From contig OY725490.1 of NCBI GenBank assembly GCA_963281255.1, positions 6,572,001 to 6,636,000 on the forward strand: 64,000 nucleotides of DNA, in the 5' to 3' direction. The stretch comes from Aphrocallistes beatrix (Eukaryota > Porifera > Hexactinellida > Sceptrulophora > Aphrocallistidae). How positions within the stretch are numbered: the first letter of the stretch is position 1; each line of letters opens with the position of its first letter. Position numbers and translations under genes: made by a program. Below are positions 17,983 through 26,349 of this stretch, piece by piece. The notes under the pieces were generated by a model. It did not search any database. It saw only the letters and a list, made by a program, of their open reading frames with translations, and had not been told where the DNA came from.

Positions 17983-19917
17983 TCAAGTGGACCCATGCCT
18001 ATCTTCATCACGAATGTACTCGTCAATGAAGAGCTCAACTAACTGCCAAAGCTTCCCATCTCTTAGGAGGTCTTTACTCTTCTTGATGTCAGCTGCCATA
18101 TACCTGTCTGCATCCCATGGTGGGATGGAGTGACGTACCAAACGGTGAATCGACTCGAGAGGGAGATTGGTGCGTTTCGGTCGTACAAGGTCTATAGCCT
18201 GACAAGCAGCTAACAACTCAATAGCTAACACGTACTCAACATTTTCGATAACTTTCAAGGCTTTCCTAGCACTGTACCCTCCCATGGAGACGTGATCCTC
18301 TTGACCAGCTGAGGTGGGGAGGCTGTCTATGCTCGATGGGTGACACAGGACTTTATTCTCCGAGACAAGACTACTGGCAGTGACCTGTGCCATCATGAAC
18401 CCGGAATTAACGCCACTGTCCTTAACCAGGAATGCTGGCAGGTTAGATAGGCTCGGGTTGATCATCTGTTCGAGCCGCCGCTCGCTAATAGAAGCCAGCT
18501 CGTGTACCGCAATTGCGAGATAGTCCAGCGCCTTAGCAGGGTACTCACCATGGAAATTCCCGCCCGACAGGATCAGTTTGAGGTCAGGAAACACGGTAGG
18601 ATTGTCCGTAGCACTGTTAAGCTCCGTCTCTATTATCCCTGCGACAAACTCGACAGTGTCCATGACAACACCGTGCACTTGAGGAATGCAGCGTAACGAA
18701 TAAGGATCCTGCACCTTATCACAGTGTCTGTGCTGTAGTGAGATTTGAGAGGGATACACATCGGAGTGGAGAAGAGCGCGCATGCGTTGAGCACACTTCC
18801 CTTGCCCCCTGTGTGCCCTCACCCGGTGGAGACAAGAAGAGAAGGGGACCGTTGAACCAGACAAAGCCTCCAGAGTGAGAGCAGCCACTACGTCAGCTTG
18901 TCTGCCCAATAGTCTGGCGTGATTGACCGCGTCAGCTCCGATAGAAGTGATGAACTGAGCGCCGTTTATCATTGAGAGTCCTTCCTTTATCCCTAGCGTG
19001 ATAGGAGTTAAGTCGTTAGCTGCTAGAACATCACTAGCTTGCCCCCACCCAGTCTTTGGGCTCCACATCTCCCCGTTACCCATGAGGCCGTGTGCTATGT
19101 GCGCGAGAGGTGCTAAATCACCGCTGGCGCCAGCTGTGCCTTGCTCTGGCACCTTAGGCAGAAGTCCTTTATTGAATATGTCGACTACGTGGCACAGGAG
19201 ACTATAGGATATGCCGCTGTACCCTTTCGCCAGGACGTTAATACGGAGCGCGAACATCATCCGTGTGTGTTCGAGAGAGAGAGCGTTGCCTACTCCTGCA
19301 GCGTGGGAGGTAATTAGGTTCTCTTGCAGCTTCTGTAGTTTCTCTCCGGAAATACGAGTGTTAGCCAACTTCCCAAACCCGGTGTTTATTCCATATATGG
19401 TCTTGCCTTCCTGGATTTCAGATTCAATGAAATTCCTAGCCGTTTTGACTATTTTCTGCACAGATGGCGCCAGCTGTACTTTCTTATTAACATCTGCCAG
19501 AGTTGTCAATTCAGCAATTGAAAGATTTTCACCATCTAAAATCACATGCGCTTCATAAGATTGCGCTTTTTTACGCACAATAATCGTATCTAAAGGCGAG
19601 AGAAGAGATTCCAACTCTAGCTTATCACCACTAGCCAAACGTATAATATCAAATCCGTCCATTATATCGTCTGTAGAGGTGAGAGGTAGTTTTGCTAATT
19701 GAATTACTTCTCTCACACTTGCTTGTCCATCCAATGTGTCCATAACTGTAGCATGATATAGACCAGGCTTTTCTGCTTCGGAGGAAAGGAAGATTATATT
19801 GAAGATATTATCGTTAGGCTTGTGTATACTCTTTCCATCCAATGCCCTATTCCCTGCATTGGCTACTTCTCTCTCAACTTCGAGGGATACGCCGTTGTTG
19901 CTTTGAAGCTGCGCCAT
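17983..19917 (-). CDS. HAL: Histidine ammonia-lyase (histidase)
   Basis: A 644-aa single exon, ATG 19917 (human HAL is 657 aa). The Ala-Ser-Gly triad that cyclises into the MIO electrophile is at residues 264-266 in EQGTAGASGDLAPLAHIAHG. YGINTGFGKL at 175-184 supplies the active-site Tyr. The C-terminal helical domain (QEDHVSMGGYSARK) is intact. The enzyme deaminates L-histidine to urocanate, the first step of histidine catabolism in the cytosol. The N-terminal ~120 residues match the animal-type extension. An intronless gene of this length is notable next to the 24-exon NPC1. The 3' UTR begins with a C-rich tract (G-run at 17965-17980 on the plus strand). Confidence 0.97.
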   Translation of the reverse strand: MAQLQSNNGVSLEVEREVANAGNRALDGKSIHKPNDNIFNIIFLSSEAEKPGLYHATVMDTLDGQASVREVIQLAKLPLTSTDDIMDGFDIIRLASGDKLELESLLSPLDTIIVRKKAQSYEAHVILDGENLSIAELTTLADVNKKVQLAPSVQKIVKTARNFIESEIQEGKTIYGINTGFGKLANTRISGEKLQKLQENLITSHAAGVGNALSLEHTRMMFALRINVLAKGYSGISYSLLCHVVDIFNKGLLPKVPEQGTAGASGDLAPLAHIAHGLMGNGEMWSPKTGWGQASDVLAANDLTPITLGIKEGLSMINGAQFITSIGADAVNHARLLGRQADVVAALTLEALSGSTVPFSSCLHRVRAHRGQGKCAQRMRALLHSDVYPSQISLQHRHCDKVQDPYSLRCIPQVHGVVMDTVEFVAGIIETELNSATDNPTVFPDLKLILSGGNFHGEYPAKALDYLAIAVHELASISERRLEQMINPSLSNLPAFLVKDSGVNSGFMMAQVTASSLVSENKVLCHPSSIDSLPTSAGQEDHVSMGGYSARKALKVIENVEYVLAIELLAACQAIDLVRPKRTNLPLESIHRLVRHSIPPWDADRYMAADIKKSKDLLRDGKLWQLVELFIDEYIRDEDRHGST

Positions 19918-20047
19918 AATACGCGGTTAGTATAATAGCTATATTGACAATAATATTCCGCACTGTAAGTATGTGTGTGAATTGATCAAGATATTAATAC
20001 TACCAGAAAATGACATATAAACTGGATACTGCTACTATCTACGCAAT

Positions 20048-20284
20048 TTAACACTCTATTCTATAATCTTCTTGTGTGGTAGAATACACAAGAAGAGATA
20101 TTGGTACCATAGCTCGAGTTTTATCAGCATATACTAGCATTCTATTACTCTTCAGGTAAGGTGGTAATCCATACGTCATTGTATGGTTATGCCGCGCAAC
20201 TTCATAGAATTCTAATTTCGACATCGCTCTTCTTGTCGAATTATAAATTTGTTCGAGAATATTTAAAAAGTAAAACAGAAACAT
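20048..20284 (-). CDS. Small ORF, unassigned (faint COX7A-like pattern)
   Basis: A 78-aa ORF with ATG at 20284, sitting between HAL and the DUSP-Ubl gene on the same strand. The N-terminus is hydrophobic (MFLFYFLNILEQIY). The middle carries GLPPYLKSN then a short hydrophobic stretch after DKTRAM. The GLPxYLK...YR-x-TM arrangement of cytochrome c oxidase subunit 7A is vaguely recalled, but the membrane helix here is short and polar, so this is a weak idea only. It could be a real small protein, a terminal exon, or chance. Confidence 0.3.
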   Translation of the reverse strand: MFLFYFLNILEQIYNSTRRAMSKLEFYEVARHNHTMTYGLPPYLKSNRMLVYADKTRAMVPISLLVYSTTQEDYRIEC

Positions 20285-20357
20285 AATTACCTAAAAGTTC
20301 ACACTTTTGAATGGGATAATAACTTTATATAAAATGAATTAAAATAAATTCAATTTA

Positions 20358-21476
20358 TTACATTTTTGGATTGGGCCAAGATCTGTCTTCATCCTGAATT
20401 GTCAACAATACACATTGTCCATCAAATATTCCTACATCTTGTGCTTCTTGAGATAAGTCCTTTAACTCTTTCCAGGCATTTAAATGTTTGTTGTAAATAC
20501 GAGTCCGTTTGTCAGAACTAATATTATAAGCCTCTCTAACCTTACGAACTAGTGTTAGAACTGTGTCAGCTCTTGATAGACTCACTACTGTGTACTCATT
20601 CACTCTCGGGTAGACACTGGCTGTCAGCTCGAGAGGATAGACTTCCACTTTATTCTGTTTTACGAACTTTCCATAAGGTACCACATAGCGCTTAATCTCA
20701 GATCCTTCCACAGTCCCGTACCAACTCACTAGCTTATTCCAGGCTTCTTCTGGGACTAGTTTGTAGTCTATTTCGTCCACTTGATGTCTCCTCAGTTTCC
20801 CTCTTTCAATTAGAGGTATGTTGTCAATAGGACCAGGTTTAGCTACTTTGTCTCCAGCACTCGCTCGATCCCTATTATCATAGCCCACAAACCTTTTCCA
20901 TTGCTTGAACCAACGAATATGAATTAGATACCAGCTCTGTCCGTCTTGAAAAGGGCGGCTCAATAGAGAATGGATTTCTGTCCTTTGTTGATCAAAAGGG
21001 GGAGGTGAAATAAGAGAGATTGGAATGGTTCTCGTTTCTGGAAGAATTTCAACTTTTCCTGTTACCTCTTTTTCAGGTGTTGGGATTAGACCATATTCGC
21101 CAATATTTCTTATTTCATGAAAAAGTTTCTGAGGTGACCAGTTTAAAAGCAATGTTTTCTCCTCTTTTAAAAGATTCTCTATCTTTTTCTGGATTGGCTC
21201 AATTGCTTCAATTCCAGTCTCGCAAAGGGTGTTAGAAGATAAAGTGGATTTCAAATGCTCCATCGCATTTATCAGTTGCTGTATATCCGTAGACATAACT
21301 TTTTTTTTCTTCAAATTTTCTCGACACAAGTTCTTCAGCTGTAGAGACAATTCGAATTCTCTTTCGTCCAATTTCTGTCTAGCCTCTGTGAAACACTGAG
21401 AGAGAATTTCTCTGTGCTTTCTGTACTCCTCGCATTCCTCCAACTCAGCATCAGCTGTAGGATCAGCTGTAGCCAT
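20358..21476 (-). CDS. DUSP-Ubl protein related to USP4/11/15, lacking the protease domain
   Basis: A 372-aa single exon from ATG 21476. Residues ~10-130 form a Lys/Glu-rich coiled coil. About 160-265 is a DUSP domain (GQSWYLIHIRWFKQWKRFVGYD, PGPIDN, DEIDYKLVPEEAWNKLVSWYG). About 270-365 is a Ubl (KVEVYPLELTASVYP through GQCVLLTIQDEDRSWP). Both match the DUSP-Ubl tandem of USP4, USP11 and USP15 closely, including the linker to the catalytic core. The protein stops exactly where the USP core should begin, and neither Cys nor His box exists downstream. A non-catalytic adaptor or competitor of the USP15 group is the likely role; I infer this from the architecture only. Confidence 0.85.
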   Translation of the reverse strand: MATADPTADAELEECEEYRKHREILSQCFTEARQKLDEREFELSLQLKNLCRENLKKKKVMSTDIQQLINAMEHLKSTLSSNTLCETGIEAIEPIQKKIENLLKEEKTLLLNWSPQKLFHEIRNIGEYGLIPTPEKEVTGKVEILPETRTIPISLISPPPFDQQRTEIHSLLSRPFQDGQSWYLIHIRWFKQWKRFVGYDNRDRASAGDKVAKPGPIDNIPLIERGKLRRHQVDEIDYKLVPEEAWNKLVSWYGTVEGSEIKRYVVPYGKFVKQNKVEVYPLELTASVYPRVNEYTVVSLSRADTVLTLVRKVREAYNISSDKRTRIYNKHLNAWKELKDLSQEAQDVGIFDGQCVLLTIQDEDRSWPNPKM

Positions 21477-21931
21477 AAAAAACCTCTAGGTTAACTGTAT
21501 ACAAAAAAGGTTATTTCAAGCTACTAAAGACAATAATTAAAATATGGATGTCATATTATTCTGGCAATTAAATCTTGTTTTTTGGCTAACATTATTTTGG
21601 CAAATAATTTGTATTGTGACTCCTATCTTGTGTCAAAATAATGACATTCCAGGTTTTTGCCAAAAGAACACAATTTAGTTGCTAGAATTATGATTCATTT
21701 AATAAAATATTTGTTTTATCGCGTATCTTGAACCAGTCAAGTGGAGCTCAGTGGACTCCTACATGAATAAACTAGCTTATTAGCCCAATCAGGGAGAAAC
21801 TTCGAAATATCTCAGCTCTTTTTAACTCTCAATCGTGTAGAATTATCTATTAAACAGTCTCATACTTGTTACGTTAAATTTGGGAGAGAAATTGACCTAT
21901 ACAGTTATAACATTAAATCTAGATGAGTCAA
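21477..21931. other. Intergenic region with an imperfect inverted repeat
   Basis: No ORF. Apart from the inverted repeat at 21561-21685 (own entry) I see only AT-rich spacer. Confidence 0.65.
21561..21685. mobile_element. MITE-like inverted repeat
   Basis: The left arm from 21561 (CTGGCAATTAAATCTTGTTT, then TTTGGC...ATTATTTTG) is mirrored by the right arm ending at 21685 (CAAAATAATG ... GCCAAAAGAA CACAATTTAG TTGCTAG), with a ~35-bp spacer. The match is imperfect, with several mismatches, suggesting an old non-autonomous element. Confidence 0.55.
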
Positions 21932-23134
21932 CTAATCTTTATGAGAATTCTTCACATAAGCCTTGAGCGGATACCTTCTCTTCATCCTACGTCTCCGTCT
22001 CACTTCGATAATGTTCCTCCTCTGCAGACTCTTGTACCTGTCTCTCAAAAGATCGCCCTCAGGCGCCAGTTCCCTCAGACTGCTTGAGATCTGACTGGAA
22101 AGTTGGAAATCTCTCCTCCCTTCTCTAAACCTGAGTCTACCTAATCGTTTCGTGAGAGGAACACTCCTCACTTTGTTCACAACACTCAGTCTGTCAAGCT
22201 GCCTGTTCAATGACTTGATGTTCTGGATATCGTGAGATTGCCTAGCTTGTAATTTCTTACTTTTTAGCTCCATTTCAGCTTTTCGCTTTTCTAACGCTAA
22301 TCCCTTTCGCTTATTTTTCTTTCTCTTCATCTTAGGGGGCTGGGTGTCACGAGTAGCATCGTCCTCACTCTCACTCTCAGACCCCCCGCCCCCTCCGAAC
22401 AGCCCCTCCTCCATCTGGCGCAGCTCCTCTTTCCTAAACTCACCCCTACTCATCGTCTTCATCCCCCTCAGTTTGTGCTTCAGCCTCTGCTCTGCTTTCT
22501 TCTTCCTCATCGCTCCCTCTCTGACACGCCCCATCAGGCGCTCGTGCTCCTCTTCCTCAGGTCGGTACGAGACCCCCGGGTGCGGGAGCATCACAGCGGG
22601 CAGGAACGGTGTACTCTTCCTCTCCTCTCTGCCACTCAGCACTGTATCTGGAATTCTGGGGATGTAAGGTTTCACTAACTCTGTGACGTGTTGTGTGAAG
22701 TCTAACGTGTCGTTATTCGCAGGTGTTACGTCCGCCTCTGACCAGAGAGGAGAGGTGAACATTTCCCATTGTCTTGCCATGGCCTTCTTCTTCCCTCTGC
22801 GTAGCTGGATCCGCCCTTGCTTTATAGCGAGGGCCTTTTTCCTCGTCTTAGCGTCCACAGGTCGGATTATACTTTTCTTGTCGGTAGAGTGAGCATCGCC
22901 TCGTAACGGCTTGACAAGAGGATCCGGGTAGAAGGGACGCCAGGATTTCATGATCCTACGTGGAGGTGTAGTTGTCTGGTCGGGGCGTTTGGAAATGGCG
23001 TAGAGTTCACTGTCTGGACGAGATGTGACTGGACCGCCAAACTTGAATTCCTCATTGACAGTAACCAAATATTCCTCTGCGTCTTCAGTTTTCTGTATTT
23101 TACGCCAATATTTCTTTCTGTTTTTCGAAGGCAT
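21932..23134 (-). CDS. NOP53: Ribosome biogenesis protein NOP53 (GLTSCR2)
   Basis: A 400-aa single exon from ATG 23134. The basic N-terminus (MPSKNRKKYWRKI) leads to an acidic Ser/Glu/Asp patch near residue 255 and then the diagnostic C-terminal block: KRLGRLRF, FQLSSQISSSLRELAPEG, LLRDRYKSLQRRNIIE and a final Arg/Lys run. This block aligns nearly position by position with human NOP53. NOP53 recruits the exosome helicase Mtr4 to the pre-60S particle for 7S/5.8S rRNA processing in the nucleolus. FCF1 (small subunit) lies 4 kb away, but I see no functional linkage beyond proximity. Confidence 0.92.
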   Translation of the reverse strand: MPSKNRKKYWRKIQKTEDAEEYLVTVNEEFKFGGPVTSRPDSELYAISKRPDQTTTPPRRIMKSWRPFYPDPLVKPLRGDAHSTDKKSIIRPVDAKTRKKALAIKQGRIQLRRGKKKAMARQWEMFTSPLWSEADVTPANNDTLDFTQHVTELVKPYIPRIPDTVLSGREERKSTPFLPAVMLPHPGVSYRPEEEEHERLMGRVREGAMRKKKAEQRLKHKLRGMKTMSRGEFRKEELRQMEEGLFGGGGGSESESEDDATRDTQPPKMKRKKNKRKGLALEKRKAEMELKSKKLQARQSHDIQNIKSLNRQLDRLSVVNKVRSVPLTKRLGRLRFREGRRDFQLSSQISSSLRELAPEGDLLRDRYKSLQRRNIIEVRRRRRMKRRYPLKAYVKNSHKD

Positions 23135-23567
23135 TTGATTGGTCTTATGGCCAATAACCTAGGGAGGGAATTAATTTGTGGCAAGTAATCCCAAAAAACT
23201 GGCGAATACAGTGGAATATACTATAACGACCACCAAAGGGAATGTGGTCAGAAATGACAGTTATATAAAGAGTCGCCATTAGAGATAAAAGGGTCTGATG
23301 CTATCAGAGAACAAATAATAGTTAAATACGTTTGATATATAAGACCATTCAATTTTAGGAGTGGCCTGAGGCAATAACCATTGAATACTTGCTCAGTATT
23401 AATATACAGATTACTACGTGAAGTCATTAATAATTGTTTGTAACGTGACTGATCACCCAAATTGTCACGGGGGATGAACTGAATAGCCGTGAGGTTACGC
23501 TGGGGATATATATATATATGACAAAAACACACACACAAACAGAAAACAATAAATTAGTTTAACAGTG
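23135..23567. other. Divergent intergenic region (NOP53 / sugar porter promoters)
   Basis: AT-rich spacer between the divergently transcribed NOP53 and the first sugar-porter gene. It contains a short (TA)n tract (about 23506-23518) and an (AC)n tract (about 23526-23538) just before the transporter ATG. No ORF. Confidence 0.6.
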
Positions 23568-24920
23568 ATGATATCAACAGAGTGTGAAGAATTATCAGCT
23601 ACAAGGCCGTCCATTTATTGCAAAAGAAATGCAGTTCAATTAGTCTCTATTGTTGCAGTGTGTTTATGCTATTCAATGACAGCATGGATGGATGGATACA
23701 CATCTCCCACAGAGAAAGAATTCCTCCAATCTGGACTCTTCAGTCCTTTCACATTTTCAATTTTCTCGGGGTTGACATTATTTGGAATTTCCTCGTTAAT
23801 CATCGGTCCAATTACTCCCAAGTTAGGGAGTAAATGTATCCTTATCATTTCCAGTATATTGGGAGGTCTTGGTTGGTTCTTGATAATACTATCACATGAT
23901 GTGTATTCGATGATAATTGGTCGGCTTTTGTCATCATCTCAAGTGGGTATCTGCATGACAGTAGCCAATATTCATATGAGTGAGATATGTGTAGAAGAAA
24001 ATCGAAAATTTCTTTCAGCGTTAGTCGTGGCACAAGCTAAATGGGGACTCTGTCTTATATACTTTCTCGGGATATTCCTGAATGCACAATGGCTGGCAGT
24101 GGTTGCTCTGATATCTGTGTTTTCCTATACCATTCTTCTTCTATGGACACCTCAGAGTCCCAACTGGTTGTTACGTCAAGGATATGAAAGGAAAGCAAGA
24201 TCAACTCTGATTGAAATCAATGGGGTTGATTTCGATGTGAACACAGAAATCGATGAATTAAAATTGGAGTTAAATACAGATAATTCTTCAGGAAATGATA
24301 GAATATCTCAACTACGACAGATACTGAGGTGGAACACATTTCGTCCCATTCTGATCGCTTCAACATTGCAGACATTTAAAGCGTTCAGCGGTCAAGGAGT
24401 ATTCTTCTCTTACGCAGCATCCCTATTTTCAAAGACAGGATTCGATCCCAGAGTGTCTGCTCTACCTTACACAATCTCCTTAGCATTAGGGAGTTTTATG
24501 TCTGCCTTGCTGGCTAAACGAATGAAGAGAAAGTATCTTCTTATTTTAGCAACTGCAATCCAAGCACTGTCAAACCTCTCTATCGCCATCTTTTTTTTAA
24601 CAACAGAACATGTGAATGCACACCATTCCACTAGCTGGACAATTTTACTTAGCGTGTGGCAAATTTCAAATTCGGTCACTTTTGGATTTTCCTATTCTTT
24701 AGGTTGGGGTACAATTGCTTGGTCTATGTATTCTGATTCTTTCGATCCGAACTATAAACAGATTTCTGCTGGAATTGTCACATTTTGGTATACTTTGGTT
24801 CTGAGTGCAATGATAGCTGTTTATCCCAATTTCATATTTGCAATCAGTGAATTCGTATTCTTTTTGCTTTTGACTATAAACTGTATTTTGGGTTTGATAT
24901 TCGAATACTGCTGCTTCTAA
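23568..24920 (+). CDS. MFS sugar porter, Tret1/GLUT-like (copy A)
   Basis: About 450 aa from ATG 23568 (the preceding in-frame GTG is not used). Twelve hydrophobic segments are visible. Sugar-porter marks are present: a modified PESPRWL box reading PQSPNWLLRQGYERKAR at the end of TM6, GRLLSSSQVG in the TM4 region, and QTFKAFSGQGVFFSYAASLF in TM7 (cf. QQxSGINxxxYY). The protein should move a sugar (trehalose or hexose) across the plasma membrane; substrate is not readable. Copy B at 26350-27696 is nearly identical in inverse orientation. Copy A has FKAFSGQG where B has FMGFGGQG, and A has two extra residues (Ile-Leu) before RWNTF. Confidence 0.88.
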   Translation: MISTECEELSATRPSIYCKRNAVQLVSIVAVCLCYSMTAWMDGYTSPTEKEFLQSGLFSPFTFSIFSGLTLFGISSLIIGPITPKLGSKCILIISSILGGLGWFLIILSHDVYSMIIGRLLSSSQVGICMTVANIHMSEICVEENRKFLSALVVAQAKWGLCLIYFLGIFLNAQWLAVVALISVFSYTILLLWTPQSPNWLLRQGYERKARSTLIEINGVDFDVNTEIDELKLELNTDNSSGNDRISQLRQILRWNTFRPILIASTLQTFKAFSGQGVFFSYAASLFSKTGFDPRVSALPYTISLALGSFMSALLAKRMKRKYLLILATAIQALSNLSIAIFFLTTEHVNAHHSTSWTILLSVWQISNSVTFGFSYSLGWGTIAWSMYSDSFDPNYKQISAGIVTFWYTLVLSAMIAVYPNFIFAISEFVFFLLLTINCILGLIFEYCCF

Positions 24921-24967
24921 ATATTATTATTATTGATGAAGAGTTGCCCTAACTATCTATTTATATA

Positions 24968-25155
24968 CAGTCGACTCCGCTTAATAGGACCACTGTTTAA
25001 TCGGGTCAGCCGCTTAATCGGGCCACTTTTGGCAGGACCGGAATAGCTCTCACACATAGAAGCTAATACAAAATATTTTCGGTTAATAGGGTCCTCCGCT
25101 TAATCGGGGCAAAATGTCCTCTGACCGATGTGGCCCTATTAAGCGGAGTCGACTG
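24968..25155. mobile_element. CAG...CTG MITE with TA target sites (pogo/Tc1-mariner type)
   Basis: The ends CAGTCGACTCCGCTTAATAG and its reverse complement (CTATTAAGCGGAGTCGACTG) bracket 188 bp, with TA on both sides. Internal GCTTAATCGGG words repeat in both directions. Ends beginning CAG with TA duplication are typical of pogo/Tigger-like Tc1-mariner elements. No transposase is encoded. A shorter relative sits at 53467-53532. Confidence 0.85.
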
Positions 25156-25823
25156 TATATTGAATAAATACTATAACTGCTTATCAAGATAACTTTTTCA
25201 TAAAATTATCCAAAATTTATCATATATTGTTGATTCATTGAAAAGTTTGATGTATGTTGTTTCCCAGCATACTATCATCATCTCCGATAGTCGAATGGTC
25301 ATATGTTGATGTTATTAGGAAACAACCTTATTGTCCAGAATTTTTATTGACAAACCTAATTTTTGCAATTCGAAACACTTCGAAGAAACGTAATGTGGAA
25401 AGTTTAAGCAAACATTCTAACATCGTTTAAGTGAATGAGACAAAACTCTTCACTCTGATAAAGGTAGAGAATTTGGGGTTAAGTCATAATATTTCACCCT
25501 CAAAAAGAAGGGTACAATGATCAGAATAAAACCCCCGGTCACAATCTTATGGTTGTGATAACTGGAAAGTATTGGATGGGGACCTTGTGGAGTAGAACAA
25601 ATACGCCAAACCTAACTGGGAGACATTATGAAATAATTAGCACACGGGTCAGAGTCAGATCCCATGCTAGCCTAGAATTATTTTAGAATACTTTTCTTAA
25701 TGACGAAACAATGGAAAATGATCTGCAAATCAATTCAAATACAACCCGGTGATACTGAAACAATACACATTCAGATTATGAAATTCCCATGATCATGACT
25801 GCTGCCTAGAGAAGGGGCACTTA

Positions 25824-25990
25824 CATACATGCCAACTTGAGCCATGATGAAAGCTGGACGTGGCGTTGAACTTTCCGGGACATAACGGGACGCAAAGAAA
25901 AGTATTATACATGGAATCCAAAAAAGTGGGACATTATGGTGAAATTTAACGGGACACTCGTCATAGTTAGCTCAATAGAAGAATTAAAAA
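25824..25990. repeat. Dispersed repeat, copy 1
   Basis: Shares CATACATGCCAACTTGAGCC, the GGACG(T/C)GGCGTTGAA block, a GGGACATAACGGGACGCAA-like block and GGGACACTCGT with 28492-28680. A partial copy (AAAAGCGGGACATAATG ... CTCGTGAAAATTAG) is at 40925-41020 inside an NPC1 intron. Short open frames inside it are not conserved between copies. Confidence 0.75.
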
Positions 25991-26152
25991 ACTTCACAAT
26001 ATTGAATATTGACAAGTGGATTAGAGGAATATGCAGCTATATTCAGTGGTTATTTATACGTTTCATTATATTTAGAATGATAAGGGATCAAAGTGGCACT
26101 ATTTTTGACATCTGTTCCAGTCTCGATCAATATACCTCCTGGCACCTACTTA

Positions 26153-26196
26153 ACAACCATAATTTTGCAATAATACAACCATAATTTTGCAATAAT
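26153..26196. repeat. 22-bp tandem duplication
   Basis: ACAACCATAATTTTGCAATA followed by AT occurs twice head to tail, immediately abutting the palindrome at 26198. Confidence 0.8.
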
Positions 26197-26197
26197 A

Positions 26198-26263
26198 TTC
26201 ACACTCATTTATGTGCACACTTGTTTGCACAAGCAAACAAGTGTGCACATAAATGAGTGTGAA
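26198..26263. repeat. Perfect palindrome, 31-bp arms and 4-bp loop
   Basis: The left arm 26198-26228 begins TTCACACTCATTTATGTGCA. The right arm 26233-26263 is its exact reverse complement, and the loop is ACAA. No mismatch in 31 pairs. It lies about 90 bp beyond the 3' end of sugar-porter copy B. Confidence 0.95.
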
Positions 26264-26349
26264 GAAACTACCATGATAAAATATATTAATTCAGCATTAA
26301 CAATTCCATGTTGTTTAATTTGCGATTTTTTCTGAGCAATTTATCTAAT

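Larger units (their letters stand above)
24921..26349. other. Spacer between the two inverted sugar-porter genes
   Basis: No gene. It holds a TA-flanked MITE (24968-25155), one copy of a dispersed repeat (25824-25990), a 22-bp tandem duplication (26153-26196) and a perfect palindrome (26198-26263). About 25160-25820 is AT-rich sequence with nothing I recognise. Confidence 0.7.

Noticed and set aside
25936..26184. 82-aa ORF (MVKFNGTLVIVSS...)
   Set aside because: It lies largely in the dispersed repeat, and the frame is not kept in the copy at 28492-28680.
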